From assembly GCA_903970565.1 (NCBI GenBank), contig CAJCJE010000019.1, forward strand, positions 1 to 7,328: 7,328 bases of DNA, read 5' to 3'. The stretch is from Candidatus Melainabacteria bacterium. Lineage in GTDB: Bacteria > Actinomycetota > Actinomycetes > Mycobacteriales > Pseudonocardiaceae. Of the stretch, positions 1 to 5,293 are shown in pieces. Position 1 is the first letter of the stretch, and each line of letters begins with the position of its first letter. Position numbers and translations under genes: made by a program. The notes beneath the pieces are model-generated. The model did not search any database and was not told the DNA's origin. It worked only from the letters and a program-made list of their open reading frames with translations.

Positions 1-2
1 TC

Positions 3-398
3 GTCGGCGCCGTCGACGAGGACCAATTCTGCAACGGCTGGACTCCCGCCGCAGACGCCCTGGAGGCAGACGTGCCCAACATCAACGTGCCGCTCACCGT
101 CGACCAGGTCACCGGCCACGCCTACGCGACCCTCTCGGCCGGCTCGAACTCGGCATACTTCTCCGGCGGCTGGCTGTCGCTGACCGCGCTGTACGGCCAG
201 AGCGACTCCGTCACCCAGACAACCGTGAACTTCCTCGGCGACAACGGCCAGGTGCTACAGCAGACCCCGGCCGAGGTGACGTGGAACCAGCGCTGGCGAG
301 CGCCGCTCCCCGACGGGGTCGGCATCGTCACCATCGACTGGACGCCCGCGACCGACGGCACCGTCCTCATCGGATGCCTGGAACTGGCCTCCCGATAG
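3..398 (+). CDS. Hypothetical protein, 3' end only (5' end outside window)
   Basis: The reading frame is open from base 3 without any stop, so the gene starts left of the window. A GTG at 72 could be read as a start, but the 23 codons before it look equally coding (G/C-ending codons, Cys-Asn-Gly-Trp segment), so I treat it as internal. The visible 131 residues end at a TAG. They are rich in Ser, Thr, Val, Gly and aromatics in an alternating pattern, suggesting a beta-sheet domain: a segment with paired Tyr/Phe and Trp (SGGWLSLTALYG), then a T-V-N-F strand, and a final strand ending GCLELASR. There are two cysteines, one near the visible start and one near the C terminus. I see no membrane segment or catalytic motif. 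I do not recognise the family; a secreted or surface beta-sandwich would fit but is a guess. Confidence 0.7.
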   Translation, partial: VGAVDEDQFCNGWTPAADALEADVPNINVPLTVDQVTGHAYATLSAGSNSAYFSGGWLSLTALYGQSDSVTQTTVNFLGDNGQVLQQTPAEVTWNQRWRAPLPDGVGIVTIDWTPATDGTVLIGCLELASR

Positions 399-541
399 GA
401 CCACCGTGCTGGCGTTCCTCTCGCGACATCCGGGCAACGCGGCCTGGCGACGCCCAGAAGTCCCTGGCCTACCTTGATCACTTATCGTCATCACAATAAG
501 CAAAAACTCGCCAAGGACTCCCTTTCGGGGGAAAAATTGGC

Positions 542-547
542 TACGCT
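542..547 (+). promoter_or_regulatory. Leaderless promoter -10 box (TACGCT) of the 119-aa gene
   Basis: TACGCT fits the actinobacterial -10 consensus TAnnnT and ends 7 bases before the ATG at 555, so transcription would start at or next to the start codon. No Shine-Dalgarno sequence precedes that ATG. There is no clear -35. The 70 bases upstream (475-545) are distinctly A/T-rich compared with the surroundings and hold a TGATCA palindrome (475-480) and a CTTAT/ATAAG pair (481-485 and 496-500). Confidence 0.55.
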
Positions 548-554
548 GGGTAGC

Positions 555-914
555 ATGTCAGGTTTTGTCGCCGTGTTCGCGGAGTTCTCCGCCCGCCGGG
601 TGCTGACCCGTCTGCACAATCAGATCGGTATCGCGGGCCTCGCCGCCGCAGCCGCGATCCCCGGCCTGGCCGCGGTCATCGACCAGCATTCAGCCGCCGT
701 TCGGGACATCCTGGAGTTCGGCGTGGAGGGTTCGGCCACGGTGGCCGGGGTCGTTCTGCTGGCCGGCTACGCACGTGGCGTGCTCGATCAGGCGCGGGAG
801 TCCGGTCGGCTGCCTCGGGTGCCGGCGGAACTCACCGGCTGGGCCGAGACCGACTGGCTGACCGCCCGTCTACTCGGGGTCTGCGCGCTGGCGAACCGGC
901 CGACCAACCACTGA
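555..914 (+). CDS. Small actinobacterial protein, possibly DUF6401 family
   Basis: A 119-residue protein. I place the start at ATG 555 because a TACGCT -10 box sits 7 bases upstream; an in-frame ATG at 474 would add 27 lysine/histidine-rich residues encoded by the A/T-rich promoter region. The N-terminal helix (FAEFSARRVLTRL) is followed by an Ala/Gly-rich stretch (about residues 25-43), a charged segment with DQHSAAVRDILEFG, a second hydrophobic helix (about 61-78), then a Pro-rich linker and a C-terminal helix with two Trp residues. The pattern recalls small actinobacterial proteins annotated as DUF6401 'natural product biosynthesis' proteins. That match is from memory and unverified, and the biochemical role is unknown. 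It appears monocistronic, with its own promoter and a hairpin over its stop codon. Low-complexity Ala makes membrane prediction uncertain; I judge it soluble or peripheral. Confidence 0.75.
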   Translation: MSGFVAVFAEFSARRVLTRLHNQIGIAGLAAAAAIPGLAAVIDQHSAAVRDILEFGVEGSATVAGVVLLAGYARGVLDQARESGRLPRVPAELTGWAETDWLTARLLGVCALANRPTNH

Positions 915-943
915 CGACCACCCTCGTCATCTCCAGTCGTCAG
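911..943 (+). terminator. Hairpin overlapping the stop codon of the 119-aa gene
   Basis: A perfect 8-bp inverted repeat, CTGACGAC (911-918) and GTCGTCAG (936-943), with a 17-base loop. The left arm contains the TGA stop (912-914). There is no T-tract, as is common for GC-rich actinobacteria. The long loop makes it a modest terminator candidate. Confidence 0.4.
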
Positions 944-1077
944 GCAAGTCGGCCGGTCAACGAGTTCCGCGCACAGCGCGCCGACAATCGCCCAGCAGGT
1001 TTCCGAATACGCCGTGGAGACCTACCCCGATCAGCAGGCCACCCCCGGCTTCCGCGCCGAGTTTCTTCGCACCCGAG
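944..1077. other. Probable gene debris between the 119-aa gene and the ASCH fragment
   Basis: No complete gene is present. One + frame gives a protein-like stretch from about 987 to 1075 (IAQQVSEYAVETYPDQQATP, then GFRAEFLRTR) with mostly G/C-ending codons and no start or ribosome site. It sits one base out of frame with the ASCH fragment that follows, and the two could be joined by a single-base shift near 1075. I do not recognise this stretch. It may be the tail of another lost gene, an N-terminal extension of the ASCH gene, or chance. Confidence 0.3.
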
Positions 1078-1220
1078 ATGGGCATCGACAAACGCCACTT
1101 CGACCTCATCGACACCGGCCGCAAGACCACCGAGATCCGCGTCAACGACTCCAGCCGCCGCAAGATCAGAGCCGGGTCGCTGATCCGGCTCCGCTGCCGG
1201 GGCGACGAAGTCCTCACCCA
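1078..1220 (+). pseudogene. ASCH-domain protein, truncated remnant
   Basis: About 47 codons from ATG 1078 carry the front half of an ASCH domain (a PUA-like fold linked to RNA or modified-base binding): KRHFDLIDTGRKTTEIRVND, then SRRKIRAGSLIRLRCRGDEVLT. The G-[RK]-K-T-x-E-x-R-x-N-D block and the later A-G-x-x-I-R segment are the family's hallmark. Nearly all codons here end in G or C. After about base 1218 the frame continues to 1425 but turns into Arg/Ser/Pro-rich sequence that runs through a hairpin and antisense into the membrane-protein gene, so the second half of the domain (normally about 50-60 more residues) is missing. No ribosome-binding site precedes the ATG. I read it as a decayed gene truncated by deletion or rearrangement at about 1218-1225; a functional mini-protein is possible but unlikely. 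Confidence 0.7.
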
Positions 1221-1259
1221 ACCTGACCTTGCTCCCCGCTGGACAACGATGGTGACGCG

Positions 1260-1306
1260 GTCGAGCCGGTCGATGCGGACGCTGAGGTCCGACCGACCGG
1301 CTCGAC
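1260..1306. terminator. Nested GC-rich hairpin after the CmpX-like gene, probable terminator
   Basis: Outer arms GTCGAGCCGGTCG (1260-1272) and CGACCGGCTCGAC (1294-1306) are a perfect 13-bp inverted repeat. Inside lies a second 5-bp stem, CGGAC (1276-1280) with GTCCG (1287-1291), and a 6-base loop. It begins 14 bases after the stop of the minus-strand membrane-protein gene and lies just past the ASCH remnant, so it can act on both strands. There is no T-tract, but the stem is long and almost all G/C. Confidence 0.7.
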
Positions 1307-1320
1307 GTGCCTACCGGGTT

Positions 1321-2223
1321 CTACCGGTAACCGCCCGACGGCGGTCGGGGGTCCTGGCCGCGATCGAACCGTCCGTCCGTCGTTCCGGGCGCCGTCGCGG
1401 ACCAACCGGCGTGCTCACCAGCTGATGTGGACATTCCGCCGTGCATCGCCTGCTCGCGCCGGCCGCCCCGCTCGGTCGGCTGGGCACCGGACCGAGTGGC
1501 GTCCTCCTTGCCGCGCTGGTAGGCATCGGTGTGCGCCTTCGCCTCGGGCAGTTGTTCCTCGACCCGGCCGATCCAGGTCTCCCAGCGCTGCCGCATCGGC
1601 CCGATCAGACCACCGCCCATCCCGACCACGACCACGCCGCCGATGGTGGCCAGCACGGTGATCAGGACCGGAGTGGTGACCGCGGTGGCGATACCCATCT
1701 GGTTGAGGGCGGCGATGATGCCCAGGCCCCAGATGAACACCGAGGCGACGGTGCCCAGCATCCGGCCGTAGGACAGGCCGCCGAGCGCGCCGCCGACCAG
1801 GTCCTTGACCACCTTGGCGATGGCGCCGACGACCACCACGATCAGCATCGCGACGATCAGCTTGGGCAGCCAGGAGACGACGGCGGTCAGGATGGTACTG
1901 ATCGGGTTCGGCCCGAAGACGCCGAAGGCGACCTCCAGCGTGATCAGCAGAACCGCGTAGTAGACCACCTTGGCGATCAGGCTGGACGCGGTGTAGTTGT
2001 TGCGTTCCAGCATTGTCTTCAGGCCGCCGCGCTCGACAACACGGTCGAGGCCCAGCTTGTTCAGTACCTTGCCGACGACTTTACCGAGAACCTTCGCGAT
2101 CACCCAGCCGATGACCATGATGACCAGGAACGCGACGAGTTTGGGTACGAAGTCGGCGATGGCCGTCCAGGCGGAGGATATTCCTCCGCCGATGTCGACC
2201 GCTGCCAGAGTGTGCGTTGACAC
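1321..2223 (-). CDS. CmpX-like membrane protein with conserved TM-helix repeats (MscS-associated family)
   Basis: A 300-residue membrane protein. Hydrophobic segments lie at about residues 26-50, 82-104, 116-142, 154-172 and 184-208, followed by a roughly 90-residue hydrophilic, Gly/Gln/Arg-rich tail that is probably disordered and cytoplasmic. Two segments are internal repeats: FVPKLVAFLVIMVIGWVIAK (26-45) and WLPKLIVAMLIVVVVGAIAK (118-137) share PKL and, 13-16 residues on, G-x-I/A-AK. This is the 'conserved TM helix' repeat found in CmpX-type proteins often annotated as mechanosensitive ion channel family. The beta domain of true MscS channels is not seen, so a channel function is inferred only. 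The start is GTG 2223 with AAGGGAG (2237-2231) 7 bases upstream; a longer frame from ATG 2350 was rejected. The gene stands alone, divergent from the epoxide hydrolase and convergent with the ASCH remnant. Confidence 0.88.
   Translation of the reverse strand: MSTHTLAAVDIGGGISSAWTAIADFVPKLVAFLVIMVIGWVIAKVLGKVVGKVLNKLGLDRVVERGGLKTMLERNNYTASSLIAKVVYYAVLLITLEVAFGVFGPNPISTILTAVVSWLPKLIVAMLIVVVVGAIAKVVKDLVGGALGGLSYGRMLGTVASVFIWGLGIIAALNQMGIATAVTTPVLITVLATIGGVVVVGMGGGLIGPMRQRWETWIGRVEEQLPEAKAHTDAYQRGKEDATRSGAQPTERGGRREQAMHGGMSTSAGEHAGWSATAPGTTDGRFDRGQDPRPPSGGYR
2170..2190. repeat. Perfect 21-base inverted repeat inside the 5' coding region of the CmpX-like gene
   Basis: GGCGGAGGA (2170-2178), TAT, TCCTCCGCC (2182-2190) have perfect 9-bp arms around 3 bases. 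It coincides exactly with codons 12-18 of the membrane-protein gene (Gly-Gly-Gly-Ile-Ser-Ser-Ala) and puts the rare ATA isoleucine codon at the tip. It could form an mRNA hairpin early in the message or be a protein-binding site. Confidence 0.6.
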
Positions 2224-2320
2224 TGGGCTTCTCCCTTTCCACTACCGAGCACCGTCGTTGTTCGGCGCACTGTCGACTCGCGTCGATTTGTGTCGCGCCA
2301 CTCGGCGCGGACTTGCTCTC

Positions 2321-2326
2321 AACATA
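2321..2326 (-). promoter_or_regulatory. Possible -10 box of the CmpX-like gene (TATGTT)
   Basis: On the minus strand TATGTT matches TAnnnT and would give a leader of about 90 bases containing two hairpins. The -35 candidate 17 bases upstream (TGGAGC) is poor. Offered only as the best candidate in the gap. Confidence 0.25.
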
Positions 2327-2386
2327 AGAGATAGTGTTCATCTGCTCCACGTACGAAACCCCACTGCGGATTCTTCAACCGGTCGA

Positions 2387-2421
2387 GTGACAATTCACCG
2401 GGCGTCACAAACGTGAGTCAC
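2387..2421. promoter_or_regulatory. Cluster of GTGA/TCAC half-sites, possible operator
   Basis: Within 35 bases there are GTGA-CAAT-TCAC (2387-2398), TCAC (2405-2408), and GTGA-G-TCAC (2413-2421, a perfect odd palindrome). Five half-sites of the same tetranucleotide in so short a stretch suggest a binding site for a dimeric regulator. The spacing does not match the classical CRP/FNR site exactly, so no regulator is named. It lies about 95-130 bases upstream of the predicted epoxide hydrolase transcription start. Confidence 0.3.
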
Positions 2422-2502
2422 CATTTTCGTCATCCGAATTCGGTTATCGAACACCACGATGAGGTGCAGCACATTGACAAGATCACCCTCCGTGGCAGGA
2501 CG

Positions 2503-2508
2503 TAGCAT
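2503..2508 (+). promoter_or_regulatory. Probable -10 box of the epoxide hydrolase (TAGCAT)
   Basis: TAGCAT fits TAnnnT and would start a transcript near 2515, giving a leader of roughly 28 bases with a GGAG ribosome site at 2535-2538. A perfect TTGACA lies at 2474-2479, but the 23-base spacer is too long for a standard sigma-A promoter, so that hexamer may be chance or belong to another start. Confidence 0.35.
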
Positions 2509-2543
2509 GATCGCCAGACGAACGACGACGATCTGGAGTCGAT

Positions 2544-3704
2544 GTGGCAGCGCAGGTGCGTCCCTTCCGCATTTCCACCACCTCTCAGCAGCTCGATGAC
2601 CTGCACGATCGGCTGGCCAGGACCCGGCTGACCCCGGCGCTGTCCGGTTCGGACTGGACGCACGGCACCCCACCGGACTACCTCAACGAGCTGGTGACGT
2701 ACTGGCGCACCGAGTTCGACTGGTCGGCGGCAGAGCGCCGGCTCAACGAGCTGCCGCAGTTCACCACCGAGGTCGGCGACGACACGCTGCATTTCGTACA
2801 TGCGAAGGGCGTCGGCCCGGCCCCGTTCCCGCTGCTGTTCTCACACGGCTGGCCGGGTTCGTTCTGGGAGGTACACAAGATCATCGGCCCGTTGACCGAC
2901 CCGGCCGCGCACGGCGGTGACCCGGCCGACGCCTTCGACCTGATCGCGCCCAGCCTGCCCGGTTACGGCTTCTCCCCGCACCCCGGCCGGCCGGGCATCA
3001 CGCCGAGGGTGATCGCCGGCCTGTTCGACCGGCTGATGGTCGAGGTGCTCGGCTACCCGCGCTACGGGGCGCAGGGCGGCGACTGGGGTGCGGCGATCAC
3101 CACCGCGCTCGGCCGCGACCACGGCGAGACCGTCGCCGGCATTCACCTCAACCTCATCGCGGGCACACCGGTCCTCGACGAGAACTCGGCGCCACTGACC
3201 GAGGCCGAACAGGAGTTCCAGCGGCAGCGGACCGACTGGCGAGCCGAGCAGAGCGGCTACAGCCACCTCCAGGGCACCCGCCCGGCCACCCTCGGCGCCG
3301 CGCTGGCCGACTCCCCCGCCGGCCAGGCCGCGTGGATCGTGGAGAAGTTCCGCGCCTGGAGCGACTGCGACGGGGACGTGGAGTCGGTGTTCAGCAAGGA
3401 CGACCTGCTCACCAACATCACCCTGTACTGGCTGACGAACACGGCGGCCACCTCGGCCCGGCTCTACTACGAGACCCAGCACGAGGCCGTGAACTCCTTC
3501 AGCCAGCCCGGGTACGTGTCGACCCCGACCGGATTCGCCTCCTTCCCCAGGGAAATCGCCCGGCCGCCGGAGGAATGGGTGCGCCGAGGCTACAACCTGG
3601 TGCGGTTTCGTGAGTTCGAGCGCGGCGGCCACTTCGCCGCCCTGGAACAACCCGAGGCGCTGGTGCACGAGATCCGCGAGTTCTTCCGGCCGCTGCGTGG
3701 CTGA
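2544..3704 (+). CDS. EHN-type epoxide hydrolase (alpha/beta hydrolase, microsomal-like)
   Basis: This 386-residue protein is expected to open epoxides to vicinal diols by way of an ester intermediate. Residues from about 5 to 115 form the N-terminal EHN domain (PFRIS, LDDLHDRLARTR, W at 38, YLNELVTYWRTEFDW). The alpha/beta hydrolase fold follows. HGWPGSFWE (101-109) supplies the oxyanion hole, GGDWGA (178-183) the nucleophile Asp180, FPREI the acid Glu337 (in the place of Glu404 of the mammalian microsomal enzyme), and GGHFAALEQPE the base His363. Tyrosines for ring opening are likely Tyr239 and one of Tyr308/309. Length and all key residues are intact, and no signal peptide or N-terminal anchor is seen, so a soluble cytoplasmic enzyme is expected. 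The GTG start at 2544 has GGAG 5 bases upstream; an out-of-frame ATG overlaps it at 2542. The natural substrate cannot be told from sequence. A sirtuin gene follows 45 bases downstream. Confidence 0.95.
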   Translation: MAAQVRPFRISTTSQQLDDLHDRLARTRLTPALSGSDWTHGTPPDYLNELVTYWRTEFDWSAAERRLNELPQFTTEVGDDTLHFVHAKGVGPAPFPLLFSHGWPGSFWEVHKIIGPLTDPAAHGGDPADAFDLIAPSLPGYGFSPHPGRPGITPRVIAGLFDRLMVEVLGYPRYGAQGGDWGAAITTALGRDHGETVAGIHLNLIAGTPVLDENSAPLTEAEQEFQRQRTDWRAEQSGYSHLQGTRPATLGAALADSPAGQAAWIVEKFRAWSDCDGDVESVFSKDDLLTNITLYWLTNTAATSARLYYETQHEAVNSFSQPGYVSTPTGFASFPREIARPPEEWVRRGYNLVRFREFERGGHFAALEQPEALVHEIREFFRPLRG

Positions 3705-3716
3705 GCCGCGATGACG

Positions 3717-3730
3717 CCGGCACGGGCCGG
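3717..3730 (+). terminator. Short stem after the epoxide hydrolase, weak terminator candidate
   Basis: CCGGC (3717-3721) and GCCGG (3726-3730) form a 5-bp stem with a 4-base loop, between the epoxide hydrolase stop and the sirtuin promoter. It is short and has no T-tract, so read-through into the sirtuin is quite possible. Confidence 0.2.
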
Positions 3731-3737
3731 GAGGACG

Positions 3738-3743
3738 TAAACT
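3738..3743 (+). promoter_or_regulatory. Leaderless promoter -10 box of the sirtuin (TAAACT)
   Basis: TAAACT is a good TAnnnT box and ends 6 bases before the GTG at 3750, so the transcript would begin at the start codon. No Shine-Dalgarno sequence lies in the 6-base gap, and no convincing -35 is visible. This supports the GTG at 3750 as the true start. Confidence 0.6.
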
Positions 3744-3749
3744 GTCCGG

Positions 3750-4682
3750 GTGCGGACCCGGCCCACCCTGACCTGGACACCGACGGGCGCGCCCGCTCCC
3801 CGGACCACCAGCCTCGACGAGGTGGTCGACGTCGTCGCGGCCGGTCGGGTCGTGGCGCTCAGCGGCGCGGGCCTGTCCACCGAGTCGGGTATCCCGGACT
3901 ACCGGGGCGCGGCGGGCCGCCTGCGCAACCACACGCCCATGACCTACCAGGAGTTCACCGAGAGCCCGACCGGCCGTCGCCGGTACTGGGCGCGCAGCCA
4001 TCTGGGTTGGCGAACAATCGTCGGCGCCGCGCCCAACAGCGGGCATCGCGCGGTGACCGAGTTGTCCACCCGAGGTTTCGTCTCGGCGGTGATCACCCAG
4101 AACGTGGACGGCCTGCACCAGGCGGCCGGTACCCCAGCCGTGGTGGATCTGCACGGCACGCTGGACCGGGTAATCTGCCTGGCCTGCCGACAGATCAGCG
4201 ACCGCGCGGAGCTGGACCGTCGGCTTCGGGCGGCGAATCCGTCCTTCGACGGCTCCGCCGGCCGACTCAACCCGGACGGTGATGTCGAACTCGACGAGGA
4301 GTCGGTGCGGGCGTTCCGGCTGGTCAACTGCACAAACTGCGGGTCCAGGATGCTCAAGCCGGATGTGGTGTTCTTCGGCGAGAACGTACCCCGACCGAAG
4401 GTCGAGCAGTGCTATCGGCTGGTCGAGGAATCCGCCGCGCTGCTGGTGCTGGGTTCCTCCCTGACCGTCATGTCCGGCCTGCGGTTCGTCCGCAGGGCGG
4501 CCGAGGCGGGCAAGCCCGTGCTGATCATCAACCACGGGCCGACCCGTGGGGACGACCACGCGAGCGTCCGGGTGGATCTGCCCCTGGGCGCGGCGCTGAC
4601 CGACCTCGCCGCCCGACTCCCCCGCAGCCCCGCGACGCCGTCGCGCCCAGCGGTGGTGACACCGCTGTTCAACGCCGGGTAA
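3750..4682 (+). CDS. Class II sirtuin, NAD-dependent protein deacylase (SIRT4-like)
   Basis: This 310-residue Sir2 protein removes acyl groups from lysines, consuming NAD+ and giving nicotinamide and O-acyl-ADP-ribose. Motifs in order are the NAD-binding GAGLSTESGIPDYR (39-52), TQNVDGLH (116-123), the catalytic His135 in VDLHGT, a zinc site made of Cys143-x2-Cys146 and Cys194-x2-Cys197, then KPDVVFFGENVP (203-214), GSSLTVMSG (235-243) and IINHGPTRGD (259-268). The GIPDYR form with Tyr and the long insert between the two Cys pairs resemble class II (SIRT4-like) sirtuins, whose members often prefer acyl groups other than acetyl. Substrate preference here is inference. About 20 N-terminal and 20 Pro-rich C-terminal residues flank the core. 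The protein should be cytoplasmic. The gene has its own leaderless promoter 45 bases after the epoxide hydrolase and converges on the peroxidase gene. Common annotations use cobB, but this lineage differs from E. coli CobB. Confidence 0.94.
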   Translation: MRTRPTLTWTPTGAPAPRTTSLDEVVDVVAAGRVVALSGAGLSTESGIPDYRGAAGRLRNHTPMTYQEFTESPTGRRRYWARSHLGWRTIVGAAPNSGHRAVTELSTRGFVSAVITQNVDGLHQAAGTPAVVDLHGTLDRVICLACRQISDRAELDRRLRAANPSFDGSAGRLNPDGDVELDEESVRAFRLVNCTNCGSRMLKPDVVFFGENVPRPKVEQCYRLVEESAALLVLGSSLTVMSGLRFVRRAAEAGKPVLIINHGPTRGDDHASVRVDLPLGAALTDLAARLPRSPATPSRPAVVTPLFNAG

Positions 4683-4750
4683 CGGGGGCGCGGCCGAAGT
4701 CGAGTTCGGCGAGAACGATCCAGCGCGGACCGCTCGGTGTGCCCGGAGAC

Positions 4751-5239
4751 TCAGGCCGGCAGAACGGCCTCGATGGCCGAGGTGACGGCGGGGTCCTCCG
4801 GCTCGGTACGCGGCCGGAACCGGCCGACGATCGTGCCGGTCGGGTCGATCAGGAACTTCTCGAAGTTCCACTGGATGTCCCCGGCCGCGCCGTCGGCGTC
4901 CGGGACTGCGGTCAGTTCGTCGTAGAGCGGGTGCCGGTGCTCGCCGTTCACCTCGATCTTCTCGAACAGCGGGAAGGTCACGCCGTAGGTGGCCGAGCAG
5001 AAAGTGCCGATCTCCTCGGCCGTGCCCGGTTCCTGCCCACCGAACTGGTTGCAGGGGAACCCCGCCACGGTGAACCCTCGGTCGGCGTAGCGCTCCTGAA
5101 GCCGTTCCAAGCCGGCGTACTGCGGCGTCAAACCGCACTTCGACGCGACGTTGACCACCAGCACCGTCTTGCCCTTGAACTGGCCGAGGGACGCGGACTC
5201 GCCGTCGAGAGTGTGCAGCTGAAGATCATAGATAGCCAT
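4751..5239 (-). CDS. Glutathione peroxidase family protein, probably thioredoxin-dependent
   Basis: This 162-residue enzyme reduces hydrogen or organic peroxides. It has the thioredoxin fold of the family: peroxidatic Cys35 in VASKCGLTPQY, the FPCNQFGGQEPG block (61-72) with catalytic Gln69, and Trp124/Asn125 in WNFEKFLID. A cysteine (not selenocysteine) is used, and Cys81 in the FCSATYG segment aligns with the resolving cysteine of thioredoxin-dependent plant and insect members, so thioredoxin is a likelier reductant than glutathione, which actinomycetes generally lack. Length is normal and no signal peptide is seen. The start ATG at 5239 is favoured because a TAGGCT box ends 6 bases upstream; no Shine-Dalgarno sequence precedes it. 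The gene lies 48 bases downstream of marR on the same strand and could be read from both promoters. The 68-base gap to the convergent sirtuin stop shows no strong terminator. Confidence 0.95.
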   Translation of the reverse strand: MAIYDLQLHTLDGESASLGQFKGKTVLVVNVASKCGLTPQYAGLERLQERYADRGFTVAGFPCNQFGGQEPGTAEEIGTFCSATYGVTFPLFEKIEVNGEHRHPLYDELTAVPDADGAAGDIQWNFEKFLIDPTGTIVGRFRPRTEPEDPAVTSAIEAVLPA

Positions 5240-5245
5240 GATCCC

Positions 5246-5273
5246 AGCCTACATTTTCCGACCTGCCGGCCAA
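5246..5273 (-). promoter_or_regulatory. Leaderless promoter of the peroxidase gene (-35 TTGGCC, -10 TAGGCT)
   Basis: On the minus strand TTGGCC (5273-5268) and TAGGCT (5251-5246) are 16 bases apart, and the -10 ends 6 bases before the ATG. This would give a leaderless transcript independent of marR. Confidence 0.5.
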
Positions 5274-5293
5274 CGGCGAGTAGATACTCACCG
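5274..5293. promoter_or_regulatory. 20-bp imperfect palindrome upstream of the peroxidase promoter
   Basis: CGGcGAGTA-GA-TACTCaCCG has 9-base arms with a single mismatch and a 2-base centre. It abuts the -35 of the peroxidase promoter, centred about 44 bases before the start codon, and overlaps the marR stop codon (5288-5290). A 2-base loop makes a poor RNA hairpin, so a DNA-binding site for a dimeric regulator is the likelier reading. Confidence 0.4.

Larger units (their letters stand above)
2224..2543. other. Divergent intergenic region with small hairpins and palindromes
   Basis: This 320-base gap separates the minus-strand membrane-protein gene from the plus-strand epoxide hydrolase, and no gene is evident in it. 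On the membrane-protein side it holds a TCGAC/GTCGA hairpin (2273-2286) and a CGCGCC-ACTC-GGCGCG hairpin (2294-2309). These would lie in that gene's 5' leader if the weak TATGTT box (2326-2321, minus strand) is its -10. On the other side are a cluster of GTGA/TCAC half-sites (2387-2421) and the 10-bp palindrome CCGAATTCGG (2434-2443). The stretch is less GC-rich than the genes. Confidence 0.5.

Noticed and set aside
520..533. A small TCCC/GGGA hairpin followed by A-tracts before the 119-aa gene.
   Set aside because: With A instead of T after the stem it is not a + strand terminator, and the stem is only 4 bp; it lies in the promoter region and may be chance.
1441..2220. A 259-residue + strand open frame antisense to the CmpX-like gene, very rich in Asp, His and Gln.
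   Set aside because: This composition is typical of the antisense of hydrophobic membrane-protein codons; the minus strand has the ribosome site and a sensible protein.
2081..2350. A minus-strand frame beginning at ATG 2350 that could be a small leader gene before the CmpX-like gene.
   Set aside because: It continues out of frame far into the membrane-protein gene, has no ribosome site and shows no protein-like pattern.
2474..2479. Perfect TTGACA, tempting as the -35 of the epoxide hydrolase promoter.
   Set aside because: The nearest good -10 (TAGCAT, 2503) leaves a 23-base spacer, outside the usual 16-19; reported only as context.
2841..5138. A 765-residue open frame on the minus strand, antisense to the epoxide hydrolase and sirtuin.
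   Set aside because: It is the shadow of strong + strand genes with recognisable motifs; its translation is Arg/Gly/Pro/His-rich low-complexity sequence with no domain, and it runs out of frame through the peroxidase gene.
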